Counted from the stretch's first letter, positions 41,397 through 53,608 are shown. The stretch is 64,000 nt of DNA from Gnetum montanum (GCA_015680685.1 MNCI01000200.1:78210-142209), one strand, 5' to 3'. Numbers and translations: made by a program. Notes: generated by a model from the letters alone, not told the origin.

Positions 41397-44262
41397 TGTT
41401 GTCACATTTACCCCATTTTAATGGAGCAGATTTTATGAAATAATGTTGAGAACTAAATTTCTCAATGTACCTTTTCAATGGTGAATGGAAAATAAATTTA
41501 AATTATTTATTTGAAAGGAAAATAGTGAGAAGCATGATGAAGAAATGTGTTAAAGGAAAAAAATTGAAAAAGTGCTCTTTATATTCAAGGTATGCACTTT
41601 TTGAGTTTGTGTTCATAATTCCAAAGGCATGGAATTAATGAAAGCTTAAAAAGACGTTTCTCTCTTAAGGATGAAGAATTTGTGGTTTTCCCATGTAGGA
41701 ATATGTATAATGATGGAGGTGAAATTTGGGAAATGATTTAGGAATTGCAAGACAATGTATTACAGTCGTATCACCATTGGTTCTTACATTGTATATGTTT
41801 ATTAGTTTTATTTTTAGTGGTCAATTAGATGTTTCAAAGAATGATTAAAAATAAAGTGCATAAATTTGTGCATCTATTTTCCTTGAAACTGTGCAAGAAC
41901 TTTGTAGGAAAACTAAAAAGTAATTACATTAGATAAAGATTCATTGTTATGTTGTGGTCATTGTAATTCATAATGTTGTATTCAATCTACGGTGACAAAA
42001 ATTAAGTTGCAGAGTTATGAATTCCAAACAAAACAAGAGGAAAATATCCAATTCAAAGGCTTAGTAGCATTTGATAAATGTTGGTAGAACAAGATTATAC
42101 TTTCAACGCAAAGTAAATAAAATTAACAAGATTCTTGTTAAACAGTGGTTGAACAATTCAAAAAAATTGTCTAAAAGAAAATGTCATCGGTATTCTAACT
42201 AAAAGAGAAACTCTTGTTGTAGAAAAAAACATGGCAATATGAAGTGCAACAAGCAAATAAAATTTCAAAAACTTGCAGAAGAATACAGGCCTTGCAATTC
42301 ATAAGAAGGTCTATACGAAATAAATGTTTTAAAGCAAAAATGAGCATGCCAAACCTACAGGCATAAAAAATTTGGCTCTACATTCAAAATCAAAAGAAGC
42401 CCTAGAGTAGCAACTATCATATTTAAAAAAATGTAAGTTAAAAAAACCCTAAGTAAAGGGCATTCATCACAGCAAATTTCTCCATAAAAACATAAAAAAT
42501 TTGAATGGAAGCTCCTCTCCAACCGCCTACGCATGAGTTTTACCTCATAGAGGGTGACATAGTAGCAAGGCATCGATGTGGTGAGAACCAGAGCAAGGTC
42601 TAAATCTACAAATTTCTTATTCATGATGGAGTCAATTGTTTTGGAGCAGCACTAAGTAGAATAATGAGTGTAGAGACTAAGGATGACCTCGGTAGGAGAG
42701 CCATGCTTGTAGAATTGCAACAATAGGATTTGGGAGTGGAAGTAAGGGATACTAGACATAAGAACTATGCATGAGGGAGGCAGCATAGCAACAAGCATGA
42801 CAACCACTAACCTCAAACACCACCCCAAAGTACACCAAATATGAAACAACATATATTAAGGTCACATGGACTTAATAACAACTTTATTTAAAAAAAAAAC
42901 AAATCATCACAGAAAAAAAACTCCTGGTTTATTTGAATTACAACTAGTAATTTTTAAAAAGAGGTTTATAATTCGAAAAGGGGGAAATTTATAATCATTT
43001 GATAAATATAACTTTAATTTCTTCTAAAATTAAAACTTTCCAATGAAAGTTATAACCTCCCATGAAAGTTATAAATAGATCTTCTTGATATTTGTAAGGT
43101 TGTAATTGCTGAGAAGACACTTGCCAACTATGGCTTGATTTTCTCATAACTCCATATAGAAGTTATAACTTTTTAAGGTAGTTATAAATAAATTCCCTAG
43201 ATATTTAATATTTACCTTAACCACCTTCAATGATGAACGTAACTATCATGAACTTGCTATAAAAGGGCTTCAAGAGTAGAAGAATATTTTTTTCTAGGGG
43301 AAAAAATTGGTAGAAGTAACATTGAAGATTGTAAAATCATGAATTGCTAAAGATATCAATTTGGTTGCTTGGTTTTAATCCTATGAGTGCCTTACTTTCC
43401 ATTTTGTTTTAGTTACTTAACTAATGGTCTAGATAGTAATGGGTTTGGCATTTAATTTTGGGATTTTCTATATTGTTCTTGAATCTCCGTTTTACACAAT
43501 ACTATATTTCTATTAAAGTTTTCCAAATAAGAGCTTATGTTATAGAAAAACCTCTTAAGCAATTTAATAGTAATATATTATAAAAATTGCCTATTTGAGT
43601 TTAGAGGATCTAGAGAGTCTTTGATACTTTAGCTTATTTGAAATAACTTCATTTTTTAAAACTTTATTGCCTTAGAATTCTAATTTAAAAAATTGTCAAA
43701 CTTTTCTATTTGTTCTAGTGTTTGCAATTCTTAACAACTGTTGGCTAGCCAAGTGTTTTGGTAGTGAATAAGATTATCTTTTATGAATTTGCTTGTTGAG
43801 CTCAAATGATTTGGGCAATTTGTAATACTTGGATTAAATTTGAATAGCTTTATTGTGAAGTGTTTCATGATGCTCAATTTATCTTGCTTATATATTTGAG
43901 ATTTACACAAATTTGCTTTTTTTTTTTCTTTAAAACCCATTAAATCTCGCTCTATTTCTAATTTACTTCTGGAATTTTCTTTCTGAGGGAAACTAAGAGT
44001 AGATTGGCAAAATTGTGCTAAAGCATTTTTGCATTAGCCGAATTTCTTTCATGATAGCCATTTACAATTTCATACATAAACCCAACATACTCACATTTAG
44101 CTGGTTTCATAACCACTTAGTTTATTTGAGAGTATCTAGGCCTTTGGTGTTGCCAAAAGACCAAGAAGCACCTAAACCCTGTTTTGAGGAACACTTTTAT
44201 TTCCTGTGACCCCCAAGGAGACTCAAGGGTACCATCGTTGACGTCTCAAACGGTCACCAATA
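41397..44262 (+). repeat. 3' LTR of element B (2866 bp)
   Basis: Starts TGTTGTCACATTTACC and ends TCACCAATA, with CA changed to TA. It contains TATAAAAGG at 43258-43266. The left LTR has a segment near 15990-16080 that is missing here, which accounts for most of the length difference. Confidence 0.85.
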
Positions 44263-44267
44263 GCAGG
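44263..44267. repeat. Right target-site duplication of element B (GCAGG)
   Basis: Pairs with GTAGG at 13372-13376 with one transition. Confidence 0.65.
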
Positions 44268-47110
44268 ATTGGTAAAAAAGGACTGTAACTAGTTTCATAC
44301 TATGGGTCAAATATCTAATATTGCATTGCATTAACGACCGTGACCATTCAAGGCCCGGTCACATGACATGGTTATCTACCGTTATGGCTTACCATGGCCA
44401 TCTGACACAGGCAATCGTACATGAACAGAGATGCCACGGTAAAGAGCGTTGTTTTCTGCAGGTGCCATGGTCTTCCAGATTTTAATTTTGTTGAAACATG
44501 ATTGTAGCTGTCTTGCAAAAATAAAAGGTGCCAAGCTACAGTTAAAATAATGTGCACGATGTTTTTCTATTTTTACTTTCTATGAAGCAATGTCTCATTT
44601 CTAGCTATGAAGTGATGCAAGATTTCCCGAACCAGCACTGCTGCAGAATTCATGTAGAAAACAGAGTTGCAGTTGGTGGAATTCATGTAAGAAGCAGCTA
44701 AAGAATTGTACATTTTCAACATTATTATTTGTGTTTTTTATATAACTCTTATAATTTGGTATTTTTAAATATCGATGCATTTTTTGAGATTGAAGTTATT
44801 TGAGTTAAATTCTACATCATGCTGTGTATCATTTGAAGCATGTGATCTCTGTGATCTGTTTTTGGAGAAGATAAAATTTGACTGAAAATTTCTGTCCAAA
44901 TTATCTCCTGTATATGATCCATTTTCTTTACATTTATTGCTTTGTGTAGTTAGAGATGCAACAAAAAATATTCTGGACCTACATAGAAGTGTAAAAAGAA
45001 GAGGCTATGTAATTGATTTCATATAGACAATTCCAAATATAAAAGGATATCTTGGAAATAATTTTAAAATTATAACGTAAAAAGCCTGGGGCATAGACTC
45101 TTACAGCACTTCCTATGTATCCATTAACCCATACTTAAACAAAGGATTTTTCCCATCCATCATCTATAAAGGGATCGAGATTGAAAGTCAAAAAGTGAAA
45201 GCTGAAATGAATGTATAATCACCAACATGAATTCTTTGTAAATAATAATAATAATAATAAAACCAAAGTAAACTTAGTAATATCTGAATATACTCCATAG
45301 AATTGTAACGTAAGAATATAAGACTAATTTATTCCATCATACTCTATCTGAATATGCTTAGAGATTATAACAAATTTTAGCAAATGAAGGCACTATAAAC
45401 GATAAACAGAATAAGATCATAAGCAAAGGTATAAGAGAATATTTAGAAATGATTATATTTCACTGTAACAAATGGTATTCCAAAATGAAGATTTCATTAT
45501 AAAAAGTTCCAGTGACATATTTATAGGTGCTGCCTTATTTAAGTTTCTGTTCCGCGGTGTTGTCATTCCTCTCTTCCATGGGCGATGGTGTCAAGCCACT
45601 GCTACCATGCTACCGTTCCTTTCTTTTGCAGTAAAGTAGCCACACCAATTTTAAGAGATGGAGGGAACGTGATCAATAAAATTGAAAATTGAAAAGTGAT
45701 TTAAATGCACTATTTTAAATTCGTCCAAAGTAGGTACATGTGACCAGCCGGAAAGGTCATGGCACTTCTTTTAACAGTATTATAAGCCATGCCATGTCCC
45801 AAAATCCATGACATGAGACTGGGCCCTCAGTAGCAGGAGAATTTATAAGATGCAACGATGCTTAAGATCCATAAACGTTAAAACAGCAACGGAAAAGCAT
45901 TAGATATTCTGTGTCGTTGGGATTGGGAAAATTTTTGATAAGTATCTCAACGTCATCCCTGCAGAAAATGCTATTGGCAATGGTATGGCTCTACGAAAAA
46001 AAATGATATGGTTCTGCTCGATTTTTCTAACATTAGCGTTACAGAACACAGAGGCCATAACCCAGATTAAGCCAAAACAATCGGAAGTCTTAAGATTTCA
46101 GCATTTGCAATAGGCAAACAATGGTAGAAAATCAGCATTTGTTTGCAACAAATAATATTAGTTTTGGCATTCGGAAGCCATGAGTTGTTGCAGGCATTTG
46201 GAAGTCAATTAGTTCTTGCTAAAAAACAAACACTATTTTTAATCAATATTCAAATTTTCATAAATACGAAATCAAACATTCTAACATTTTTACTAACCTT
46301 CTTGTAGTTTTTAGCGGTGCTGCAGTTAGCAAATACATAATACCACCCATAACAAAATAAAAATATTGCAGGTCACAAAAAACAAACTGCAAGAAAAATG
46401 TTAGCGCGGATATTCTAAGCATGATATTAGAACAAAGAAGCTAGAAAAACCAACATTTCCTACAGAACTTTAATTCAGGACAGTACCAGGTTTGTTAGGG
46501 TAAGTTAAAGTCATAGAAGCCACTCACAATTGGCATAGAGAAATCCTTAGGTGAAGACAGCAACTATCTGCTGGGCATGCTTTAGGGATTAGGTTAGCTT
46601 GTGGCTTTGTCATTTCACAAGAATAGACCCAAAAGACATTCAGAATTATCAGAGTTACAGATTAGAGAAAATTAAGAAACATGGTAAAAATGAAAGCTTG
46701 AAGAGCTGGAATACATTATTGCATTTTAGAATGCTATTCAAAGTATCTCAATGCTATCGTCAAGGTTTATTTAAGTTCTCATCATCTTAAAATTGAAAGT
46801 AGAAGATGGATTCAACTCCCCTAAGAAGAGAGCATTTCCAAGTTGTGCATATTAGGAGCTTTTGAAGATGAGTGACATGTATTTCTTTCATGTGTTGTGA
46901 CCACCCATTTGAGACAGCTATATAATGTTACAACCAAAAATCCATATAATTTGTTTTTGATGCTATCATTGGAGATTGATTAATTTGTAGGGTTTATCTT
47001 TATTTTTCATAAAAATATAATATCTGCCGCAGAATAGATCCTATAGGTCATTAGACATGATAAAGCTTCATTTCATTTTAGATTTACATATAGCAAATTG
47101 TACTGCCCTG
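44268..47110. other. AT-rich intergenic sequence, no gene seen
   Basis: Only short frames on both strands (the longest is about 63 codons at 46599). A trinucleotide (AAT)n run is at 45243-45261. Two slightly GC-richer patches (44330-44480 and 45540-45620) share the words CCATGG and CTACCGTT but do not form a coding frame. Confidence 0.45.
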
Positions 47111-47119
47111 GCTGCCAGT

Positions 47120-47490
47120 TCCCTTACCCAAAAAGCCTAATATGTACTTTGAAATCTTGATAAAATTTTCATTATTTAATGATTGAGATGATGATCAGTT
47201 GGCATAAACTTGATGGCAAAGATGTTTTGTGGTTGTTAGTGCTAGTACCCTTACCCACAAGCCCTCATGTATTTTGAAATCTTGATAAAATTTTCATCAT
47301 TCAATGATTGAGACAATGGTCAGTTAGCATAAACTTGATGGCAAAGTAAAGGTGTTTTATGGCTCCTACTCTTTACCCGCAAGCCATAATATCCACTTTG
47401 AAATCTTAATAAAATTTTCATCATTCAATGATTGAGATGATGGTCAGTTGGCATAAACTTGATGGCAAAGTAAAGATGTTATATGGCTAC
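47120..47490. repeat. Three tandem copies of a ~120-bp unit
   Basis: Each copy carries TTTGAAATCTTGATAAAATT, CAATGATTGAGA and GGCATAAACTTGATGGCAAAG. Starts are near 47120, 47247 and 47370. Copies differ by a few percent and by a TAAAG insertion in copies two and three. Confidence 0.88.
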
Positions 47491-47756
47491 GGCTGAGGTG
47501 AGGGGGTGAGGTGAATTGGTGACAGACAACACAATTATACAAGTTGAAATAAAAAATAATATTTTAAAACTAACAGGTACTTTGGAATTCACATGCTATT
47601 GGAACATACATTATGCAAACTAAACAAAATATACATTATATATCTAATTTATGCATGTATATTTACATATTTGTTCAACTCTACAATCTTACATTGTTGT
47701 CTAAAAAATTATAAGTAAATTACAGGCCAAACATGCATGTACAAGAAATGGTATAA

Positions 47757-48251
47757 TTCCAAACCATTTCGAATCTGAATACACAACGGTGTTCTGGTCT
47801 AGTACGTTGGGACGGTGTTCTGGTCCTAGTATGTTGGAACGTGACAAAATATAAGTCAACGTTGGTCAGTGTTATGCACAAAATATTAGTGTTACCGATT
47901 TTTTTTTTGACTGGTAATGGCCTATCGGCCAAACTATCCGCCAAACAAACTATATATTTATAATATATATCTATAAATTGGCGGATAGAATCTTATAAGA
48001 TTACAAGTAAAAAGTTGTTTTAGTAAAAAATTTCACGAGACGAAGAACAAGATTTAAAAACCCAAATTTTCATACTTTCTGAAGGCATGAAAATTTGGGT
48101 TTTTAAATCTTGTTCTTCGTCCAGAAGTCGTGAAATTTTTTACTCAAACAACTTTTTACTTGTAATCTTATAAGATATATAACTAAGCTAGTTCCAAACC
48201 GTTTCAAATCCGAATACACGACGTTCTGGTCCCAGTATGTTGGGACGTGAC
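47757..48251. repeat. Direct repeats flanking a long hairpin
   Basis: About 60 bp beginning TTCCAAACC and ending ACGTGACA occur at 47757-47846 (with an internal 28-bp duplication of GTTCTGGTC...GTTGG) and at 48192-48251. Between them is the hairpin at 47992-48174. The arrangement suggests a small mobile element, or a segmental duplication into which a foldback inserted. Confidence 0.75.
47992..48174. repeat. Long near-perfect hairpin (arms ~82-88 bp, 13-bp loop)
   Basis: The left arm 47992-48073 starts CTTATAAGATTACAAGTAAA, and the right arm 48087-48174 is its reverse complement, ending TTTACTTGTAATCTTATAAG. The arms differ by only a few bases and one 6-base bulge (CCAGAA near 48121). A second, outer inverted repeat, CTATCCGCCA at 47934 and TGGCGGATAG at 47979, lies just to the left. 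It would form a MITE-like foldback or a small-RNA precursor if transcribed. Confidence 0.9.
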
Positions 48252-49143
48252 AGCAACAATAGTGTTTTCCTGTGGGCAACAACGAAAAAATGAAGGTAAG
48301 GTAGTTTCATTTTCAAGTGAATCTACTTTTCTTATAATCACTTTTTTTCCTATCTCGAACTTTTTTTATTTTTGCTATTTTACGTCTAAATTAAAATGGG
48401 GTAACAAGTTTGGGGAAAAGGCTTAAGCTTAGGCTCTCGACCAATTAAACATGTTTTTCCATTGTATCACAAGCGAGTGGTAATGCCTACCCTTTCAAAG
48501 ATTAAATACACTTTTAACTGCGTTGATAAGTCAAAGGTACACACATTGTCTCACAATGCAATCATTGTGGACATCTTTTCTTTTCTTCATCTTCTTTTTT
48601 TAATTTGGAAAATAAATAATTATTTTCACAGTACGTCAAGAGAATTTTTTCACTAAAATTATTATTTTGGCCAAGACGCCAACTAATAGTTGGCTTAACC
48701 AGTAACTAAATAATTATTACCATAATGTTGGGCGAATATATGACCTTTTTCATAAAAATTATTATAAAAATTATTGTGGGCTTGTATTGGCTTGAAAATA
48801 AATAATTATCATCATAAAAATGCTAGGTCAACAGATGAACTTTTTTACCTTAATAAAATCTTTGATTTTATTAATTTAAATAAGAAAGACTCTCTCTGCC
48901 AAATAAAATATATAGATCATAAATATACAGCTAAACTAGTTTTAAAATAGAAAACTTCAGGTAACAAAAAGTGGTCCATTGGGTGAATTTCATTTAAACA
49001 AATACAAACGGACTATATTATTGGTTTATGCTTGGTTGACCCTGACTGATAGCTTTGTTGCAGTCAATGTGAGTTAGTTTGGTCACAGTCAAGCTAACTG
49101 TCCGTGAAAACCAGCTTTTCCAACTCATTAATCAACGTAAGTC
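48252..49143. other. AT-rich sequence with AATAATTATT motifs, no gene seen
   Basis: Repeated AAATAAATAATTAT words at about 48609, 48705 and 48793 and the phrase GCCAACTAATAGTTGGC (48679-48695), a short palindrome. These may be remnants of a small inverted-repeat transposon. No coding frame. Confidence 0.4.
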
Positions 49144-49164
49144 TCTACTCTCTACTCTCTCTCT
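49144..49164. repeat. (CT)n-rich microsatellite
   Basis: A short CTCTACTCTCTACTCTCTCT tract. Confidence 0.75.
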
Positions 49165-49243
49165 GGTCAGGATAGTCCTCCAACTGCTACCATGAATGAC
49201 AGCTTCCTTCATTCATTTGTTTATCCATTGAATGGTAATTAGT

Positions 49244-49360
49244 CAGTTTCAACTTTCAACCCGACACCATGCTTCTTTTGCCGAAAGTATCATCGTGTGA
49301 ANCCAGTTTCAACTTTCAACCCGACACCTGCTTCTTTTGCCGAAAGTATCATCTTGTGAA
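49244..49360. other. Single N between two ~58-bp direct repeats (probable contig join)
   Basis: CAGTTTCAACTTTCAACCCG and what follows occurs at 49244-49301, then an N at 49302, then again at 49304-49360 with two small differences. It is best explained as two overlapping contigs joined without merging. Confidence 0.8.
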
Positions 49361-50150
49361 GGAATTGTGCAGAATTCTTGGGTTTTAGCAAATTTAAAAT
49401 TGTTGCATTGCCAATCAAACAATCGATACAAAATCTAAACCCAAATATGTAGTTTCTTCACATGACAACAAATACATGGTAAGTGCTTACCTGTGAGCAA
49501 ATGCTGCACTGTGTGGATGGATGGATTCACACCCTTTTGCTTAACTTTGCAAGCAGGTCTTTTAGGCAAGAAAAGTCAGGTCAATCAGAATTGCACTTAA
49601 ATATAATACTTCGGGGCAATTCCATTTCAGGTAGTTTTACTCTTTGGTTATGTCCAGAATTTTTACCTAAAGTTATACATTTACACATTGCTTTTAGTCT
49701 ACATGGATTTGTAATTTTAAAAGTAGGTATGAGCATTTTCCCTATTTAAAAGTTGGATAAGGAGCTGCCCTGTAATGTATTATAAAAAGTAAATAGAGTT
49801 AGCAATTGATTTTTATAATTTGACAGTTTTAGTATACGTATTCACTTACAAAAGATTTGCATTTTAAATTTAAGAAGAGATTTGAAACGATATTTAAGGT
49901 TCAGTGACCAACTTATACATTAATAATTAATATTACATAGATATTAAATACTTTCTCCACTAAGAAAGGGTTTTAATTGAAAAGATTAAACAATGCAACC
50001 TAATTTATTGTGGGTAAAAGGAATTATTTAGACTCAACCATACATTATCCATGTCATTAATACCACCATCTTGATTTATTCTCATTAAAGTAAATCGTTA
50101 AAGTAAACATATCTTTGGTGGTGCTATCTCTTGGAAAAGCCAATTACAGT
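49361..50150. other. Sequence before the copia remnant, no gene seen
   Basis: The 88-codon frame at 49483-49749 has no recognisable motif. Other frames are shorter. Confidence 0.4.
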
Positions 50151-50152
50151 GT

Positions 50153-50560
50153 TGTGTAGCTTAGTCTACTAATAAAAAAAATATGTTGATGCAAACCTAG
50201 TTAGTTGTGAAGCAACATGGTTTTAGAGATTAGTGGCTAAACTCAAAATTCATAAAAAGATTGTGAAAATTGGCTATGCTAATCAAAGTGCAATTTATAT
50301 ATCCAAAAATACCACTTTCCATAGTAGGATGAAGCATATAGAAATATAGTATCACTATATTTGAGAGTAGATAAATGAAAAAAGGATTCTTGGTGAAAAA
50401 ATTAAGATAGAAGAGAATCCTGCTAATATGATGACAAAATCTTTATTTGCTGAAAAATTTTTATGATGTTGAACAACAGTTGGTGTCACGGAAGGTGATA
50501 TCATCTAAGGTCTGGATTAGGCTTCACAGCAGCTTTGCCTTCAAGAGGGAGAATTTTGAG
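50153..50560 (+). pseudogene. Ty1/copia RNase H remnant and 3' end
   Basis: In one frame, broken by a few stops, the plus strand reads KKYVDANLVSCEATWF, then KIGYANQSAIYISKNTTFHS, RMKHIEI, and EENPANMMTKSLFAEKF. These are the ordered motifs of copia RNase H: DNQSAI with the Asp changed to Ala-Asn here, then PxFHSRTKHIE and the ADxxTKxL helix. After it, TTCAAGAGGGAGAA near 50538-50552 is a good copia polypurine tract. The rest of the element upstream is missing or unrecognisable. Confidence 0.82.
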
Positions 50561-51012
50561 TAAAGTGAAGGCAATTGTCATTCACATAAACTCAGATATT
50601 ATCATCTCTTTGATTACAAACACTATCTTTTTGTAATTTTATGGTACAATAGTTGTGTTATAATATAGTGTTGAGTGTTTAACTATAGATATTTGCAACA
50701 TAGTTAATGTAAATTGTTCATCTTTGTCATTTTACTATTGTTAATATCTAGTTTACATCCATTTAACACTACGTGCAGATGTCCATCCCATACTATAAAT
50801 ATGGTTACAATGAAGCCTTAAAGGTAGTGTGTTTGGATTTAATACATGTGCTATCTTCTTTCCCATTCTAAGTTGTTCATTGTGAGTGAGAAATTCTCTC
50901 TCAATTAACATAAAGATCTAAGAGCTTGTTTTTTGTTGGGGTTTTTCTTATTTATTCCAAGATATATTTGTGTGTTTTTCTATTGATTCTTTTTTACTGC
51001 TATCACGAATGA
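50561..51012 (+). repeat. Probable copia 3' LTR remnant
   Basis: Follows the purine tract, starts near TGAGTAAAGTG, is AT-rich, and contains TCTCTCTCAATTAACATAAAG. The far end is not defined because there is no second LTR in the window. Confidence 0.4.
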
Positions 51013-51015
51013 TCT

Positions 51016-51395
51016 AAAAATCACACCTTGATGTTAGCATCAGTTCTCAAGGGATCATTCCTAGTACTCTCATTAATTGCACTTCTCTCACACAGTTGTA
51101 TTTAAGATACAGTGACATTGAAGGAGCACTCCCACAAACAATAGGAAGATTGCACAAATTGCAAATGCTCAGGCTCCATGGGAACTTTCTTAGAGGAGGC
51201 ATTCCAAAGTCCATGACAACCCTTCTTTGATGGATATGAATTTGAATTATAATCAAATGTAGGGTAAGCTTCCAAGATGGATCTCCACCTTACCTAAGTT
51301 AAAATATCAAGGGTTAGTAGATAATCAATTATTTGGAACGATACCAAAATCATGGATGAATACCAACACAATGTTGCTACTTGACATATTATGCA
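51016..51395 (+). pseudogene. Leucine-rich-repeat receptor fragment
   Basis: Plus-strand text, with a stop and one or two frame changes, shows successive plant-type LRR units: GIIPSTLINCTSLTQLYLR, GALPQTIGRLHKLQMLRLHG, GGIPKSM, then LPRWISTLPKLKYQGL and NQLFGTIPKSWM. The spacing of about 24 residues and the G-x-(I/L)-P ending are those of LRR receptor kinases and receptor-like proteins. No kinase or membrane segment follows. It directly abuts the copia remnant. No function is expected. Confidence 0.8.
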
Positions 51396-52089
51396 TCAAC
51401 AAGTGTATTTATGTGGTAGAGAGAGCCTTATGTAAACTATTCTTGTTCAAGGTTTATGAATAATTTTAGATGATTATGAAAGGTGTCAATGGACATTGAG
51501 ATGCCATGAAACTACATAAATCTAGTGAAAATGGCAAAGGGTTTAAATGTGCTTGGTTTTATTTAAGATTTTTATGCACTCTTAACATTCTAATATGATT
51601 AGTTTAGGTACTCTTTCCATTTATTTAAAAAAATCATTTTTATACACTAAAATGTTGTCATTTCTCTTATGAGCAATAGCCCAATTTTTACACCAAATGT
51701 GATTTTAGATTAGTTTAGAATTTTTTCTTGATTGTTAATCAACCCTTCTATTTTACTTTTATATTTTTATATTATTAGATAAGGACCATCATTTGGATGA
51801 ATAGTTACGTGCTTTTTTCTCAATTTATAAATCCTGGGTTCAAGCCTAAGCTCAAACTGATTAGGCTTTGGTTCATCCATTAACCCTTCTAAGATGTTGC
51901 TTTAGTAAAATGAGTATTGAGGCTTTAAGTAGGACCAACTTTAATGATGATCTACTATAGTGGAGTAATAAACAAAGGAAGTTTGGATTGTGTAAAGTAT
52001 ATTCTATTATTTTCATGTTTTAAAACGTTAGCCTTGAAACATAAAAGTACGATACGTGTAGTTGGCAAAGAATTTGATGTTAAACTTTT
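51396..52089. other. Flank after the LRR fragment, no gene seen
   Basis: AT-rich sequence without a supportable frame. The 124-codon open frame at 51944-52318 overlaps the hairpin at 52090 and has no motif, so I do not call it a gene. Confidence 0.4.
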
Positions 52090-52156
52090 TACCAAATTTT
52101 TATCAAAAAATGAAAAAACGAATTCTCCTTCCAATTTTTTTGATAAAAATTTGGTA
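52090..52156. repeat. Short hairpin with 21-bp arms
   Basis: TACCAAATTTTTATCAAAAA(A) at 52090-52110 pairs with its reverse complement at 52136-52156 across a 25-bp loop. Confidence 0.85.
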
Positions 52157-52339
52157 AAATGGATATCTAAGATTGACTTAGTTACAGAACGCTTTTGGCT
52201 TTTCAATATTTTGAACTTAGATTTTTTCGCGAAGTCTTGGCAAAAAGAGCAAGATGTCGCGAAATTGTTTTATCTTGTTCGGACAAATTTTCTGCTTATT
52301 TTACAGAGCTTTTTGTAATAAAATGAAGAATTTAAGGAA

Positions 52340-52570
52340 GGATTTAGTTGGACCAAGGTTAATGATGATTGTTTTCGCTATCATCGTGGCTATTGCAATC
52401 TACCAAAGAATAATGTACTCAATCTCCTTTTAAATCGATAAATTTTGCTTAAAGTGAGTGGGACCAACGTGAGCGATGGTCACGTTAAGGGTAGGACCAA
52501 GGTTAATGATGATCGATGTCCCAAAGAATACTGTACCCGTTCTCCTTCTTGATTGGTCAATTTTGTGAGA
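52340..52570. repeat. Two diverged copies of a ~125-bp tandem unit
   Basis: GGACCAAGGTTAATGATGAT followed by CAAAGAATA-TGTAC and TCTCCTT occurs at about 52352-52450 and 52494-52570. A related GGACCAACTTTAATGATGAT is at 51932. Confidence 0.65.
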
Positions 52571-52910
52571 GTCTTAACCGGATAAACGTACATGTCAGTT
52601 GTTTGTGCTCACACGATTTACATACCCTCTATAACGTGACCCATGGGTTCTTGTGTTAAAGTCCATGCAGTGCAAGTGACGTATTTGAACCGTTCGTTTG
52701 ATATCTGGATTGCTTCATCTACGGAAACGACCTACATTGGTTGGTTCATTTGTTTATTATTCTACACTTGCAAAGAGACCGACTGACCATGTTTGAATCT
52801 GTTTTAAGGAGCCGACTTCTCATGAACACATCGCTCAAAATTGTTGAATGACATGTTAGTGCAAAATAGGAGAAAAGACAAATAACAAATAATTAAACAC
52901 ACAGCAAAAT
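52571..52910. other. Unassigned sequence, no gene seen
   Basis: Slightly higher CpG than most of the window. No open frame worth calling. Confidence 0.35.
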
Positions 52911-53273
52911 TTACATGAAAAATACTTCAACATAAAGCGTGTAAAACCACGTGAAGCAATGCAGAGATTTATTAATCCGACAATCCAAATAAACAAATAC
53001 AGACAGAATCTGTGACGGCATAGCTGTGATACACTCTAACATCAAAACAAAACTTCGAGTAGGTCTTAATGATTCGCATTTCCATTGATTCATGGCAGGC
53101 ATGATCGATGCAGAAAGATTATCAGAATTTGTGACAGAGAGAAAGTTGCATTTTTCTTCGAGGGACTCAGCCGCAAGCGCGAACCACAGCAGCGAGGCCA
53201 CTCTGCTAAGAACCACAACTGCGGATCTGAATTTTAGCCCTTTTTCAAATCTTAAAACCGCTCCCACCTCCAA
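52911..53273 (-). CDS. Hypothetical 120-residue frame in a CpG-retaining patch
   Basis: A minus-strand ATG at 53273 opens MEVGAVLRFEKGLKFRSAVV, then a hydrophobic stretch (VVVLSRVASLLWFALAA, residues 19-35) that could be a membrane segment or signal anchor, then a Ser/Cys-containing tail. I do not recognise a family. An overlapping minus frame at 53430-53245 ends 28 bases inside it. Plus-strand frames across the same DNA (53092-53295 and 53322-53555) are alternatives. The higher CpG and GC content compared with the neighbours argues that this patch is low-copy, less methylated sequence, for example the first exon or untranslated leader of a host gene. It may still be non-coding. Confidence 0.25.
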   Translation of the reverse strand: MEVGAVLRFEKGLKFRSAVVVLSRVASLLWFALAAESLEEKCNFLSVTNSDNLSASIMPAMNQWKCESLRPTRSFVLMLECITAMPSQILSVFVYLDCRINKSLHCFTWFYTLYVEVFFM

Positions 53274-53608
53274 AAAAAAGGTGTCCCTTTGCTAATATCG
53301 ATGCATCTACGGTAGCGGTATTTGTCAAAAAGACAATACGTACAACCGGATAAATTTGCTTCCAGGAGTTATTTCTTCGCTCACGCCGGCCTCGTTGCAC
53401 CATTCCATTGGAGCCCAACTGCCCAGGCAATAACGGAAGAACGAGAAATTAAAAAAAGAAAAACAGAAAACGCAAAGCCGGATGTAACTCTCAGGCTCTA
53501 CCCTCGAGTACAGCGTAAATGTACACCTATGCTTACATTTAGCTTTGGAAGGTAATTTTGGGACCGTGACTATTTATGATACATTTTACATGTTTACTAT
53601 TTTAACCA

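Larger units (their letters stand above)
13377..44262 (+). mobile_element. Element B: Ty3/gypsy element with 2.9-kb LTRs, plus strand, split by element C
   Basis: Left LTR 13377-16337 and right LTR 41397-44262 align along their length, with roughly one base in five changed where I compared them by eye. Inside, on the plus strand, are a primer site, gag, protease, an RNase H-like domain, RT, a second RNase H, integrase and a polypurine tract. Removing element C and one copy of its 5-bp duplication leaves a unit of about 12.4 kb. The protease-to-RT order, with an extra RNase H domain before RT, matches a Tat-related plant polyprotein type. All coding parts are broken. Confidence 0.88.

Noticed and set aside
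49483-49749. 88-codon plus frame as a small gene
   Set aside because: No motif, no start context, and no splice or composition support.
51944-52318. 124-codon plus frame
   Set aside because: Overlaps a hairpin, is very AT-rich, and has no family match by eye.
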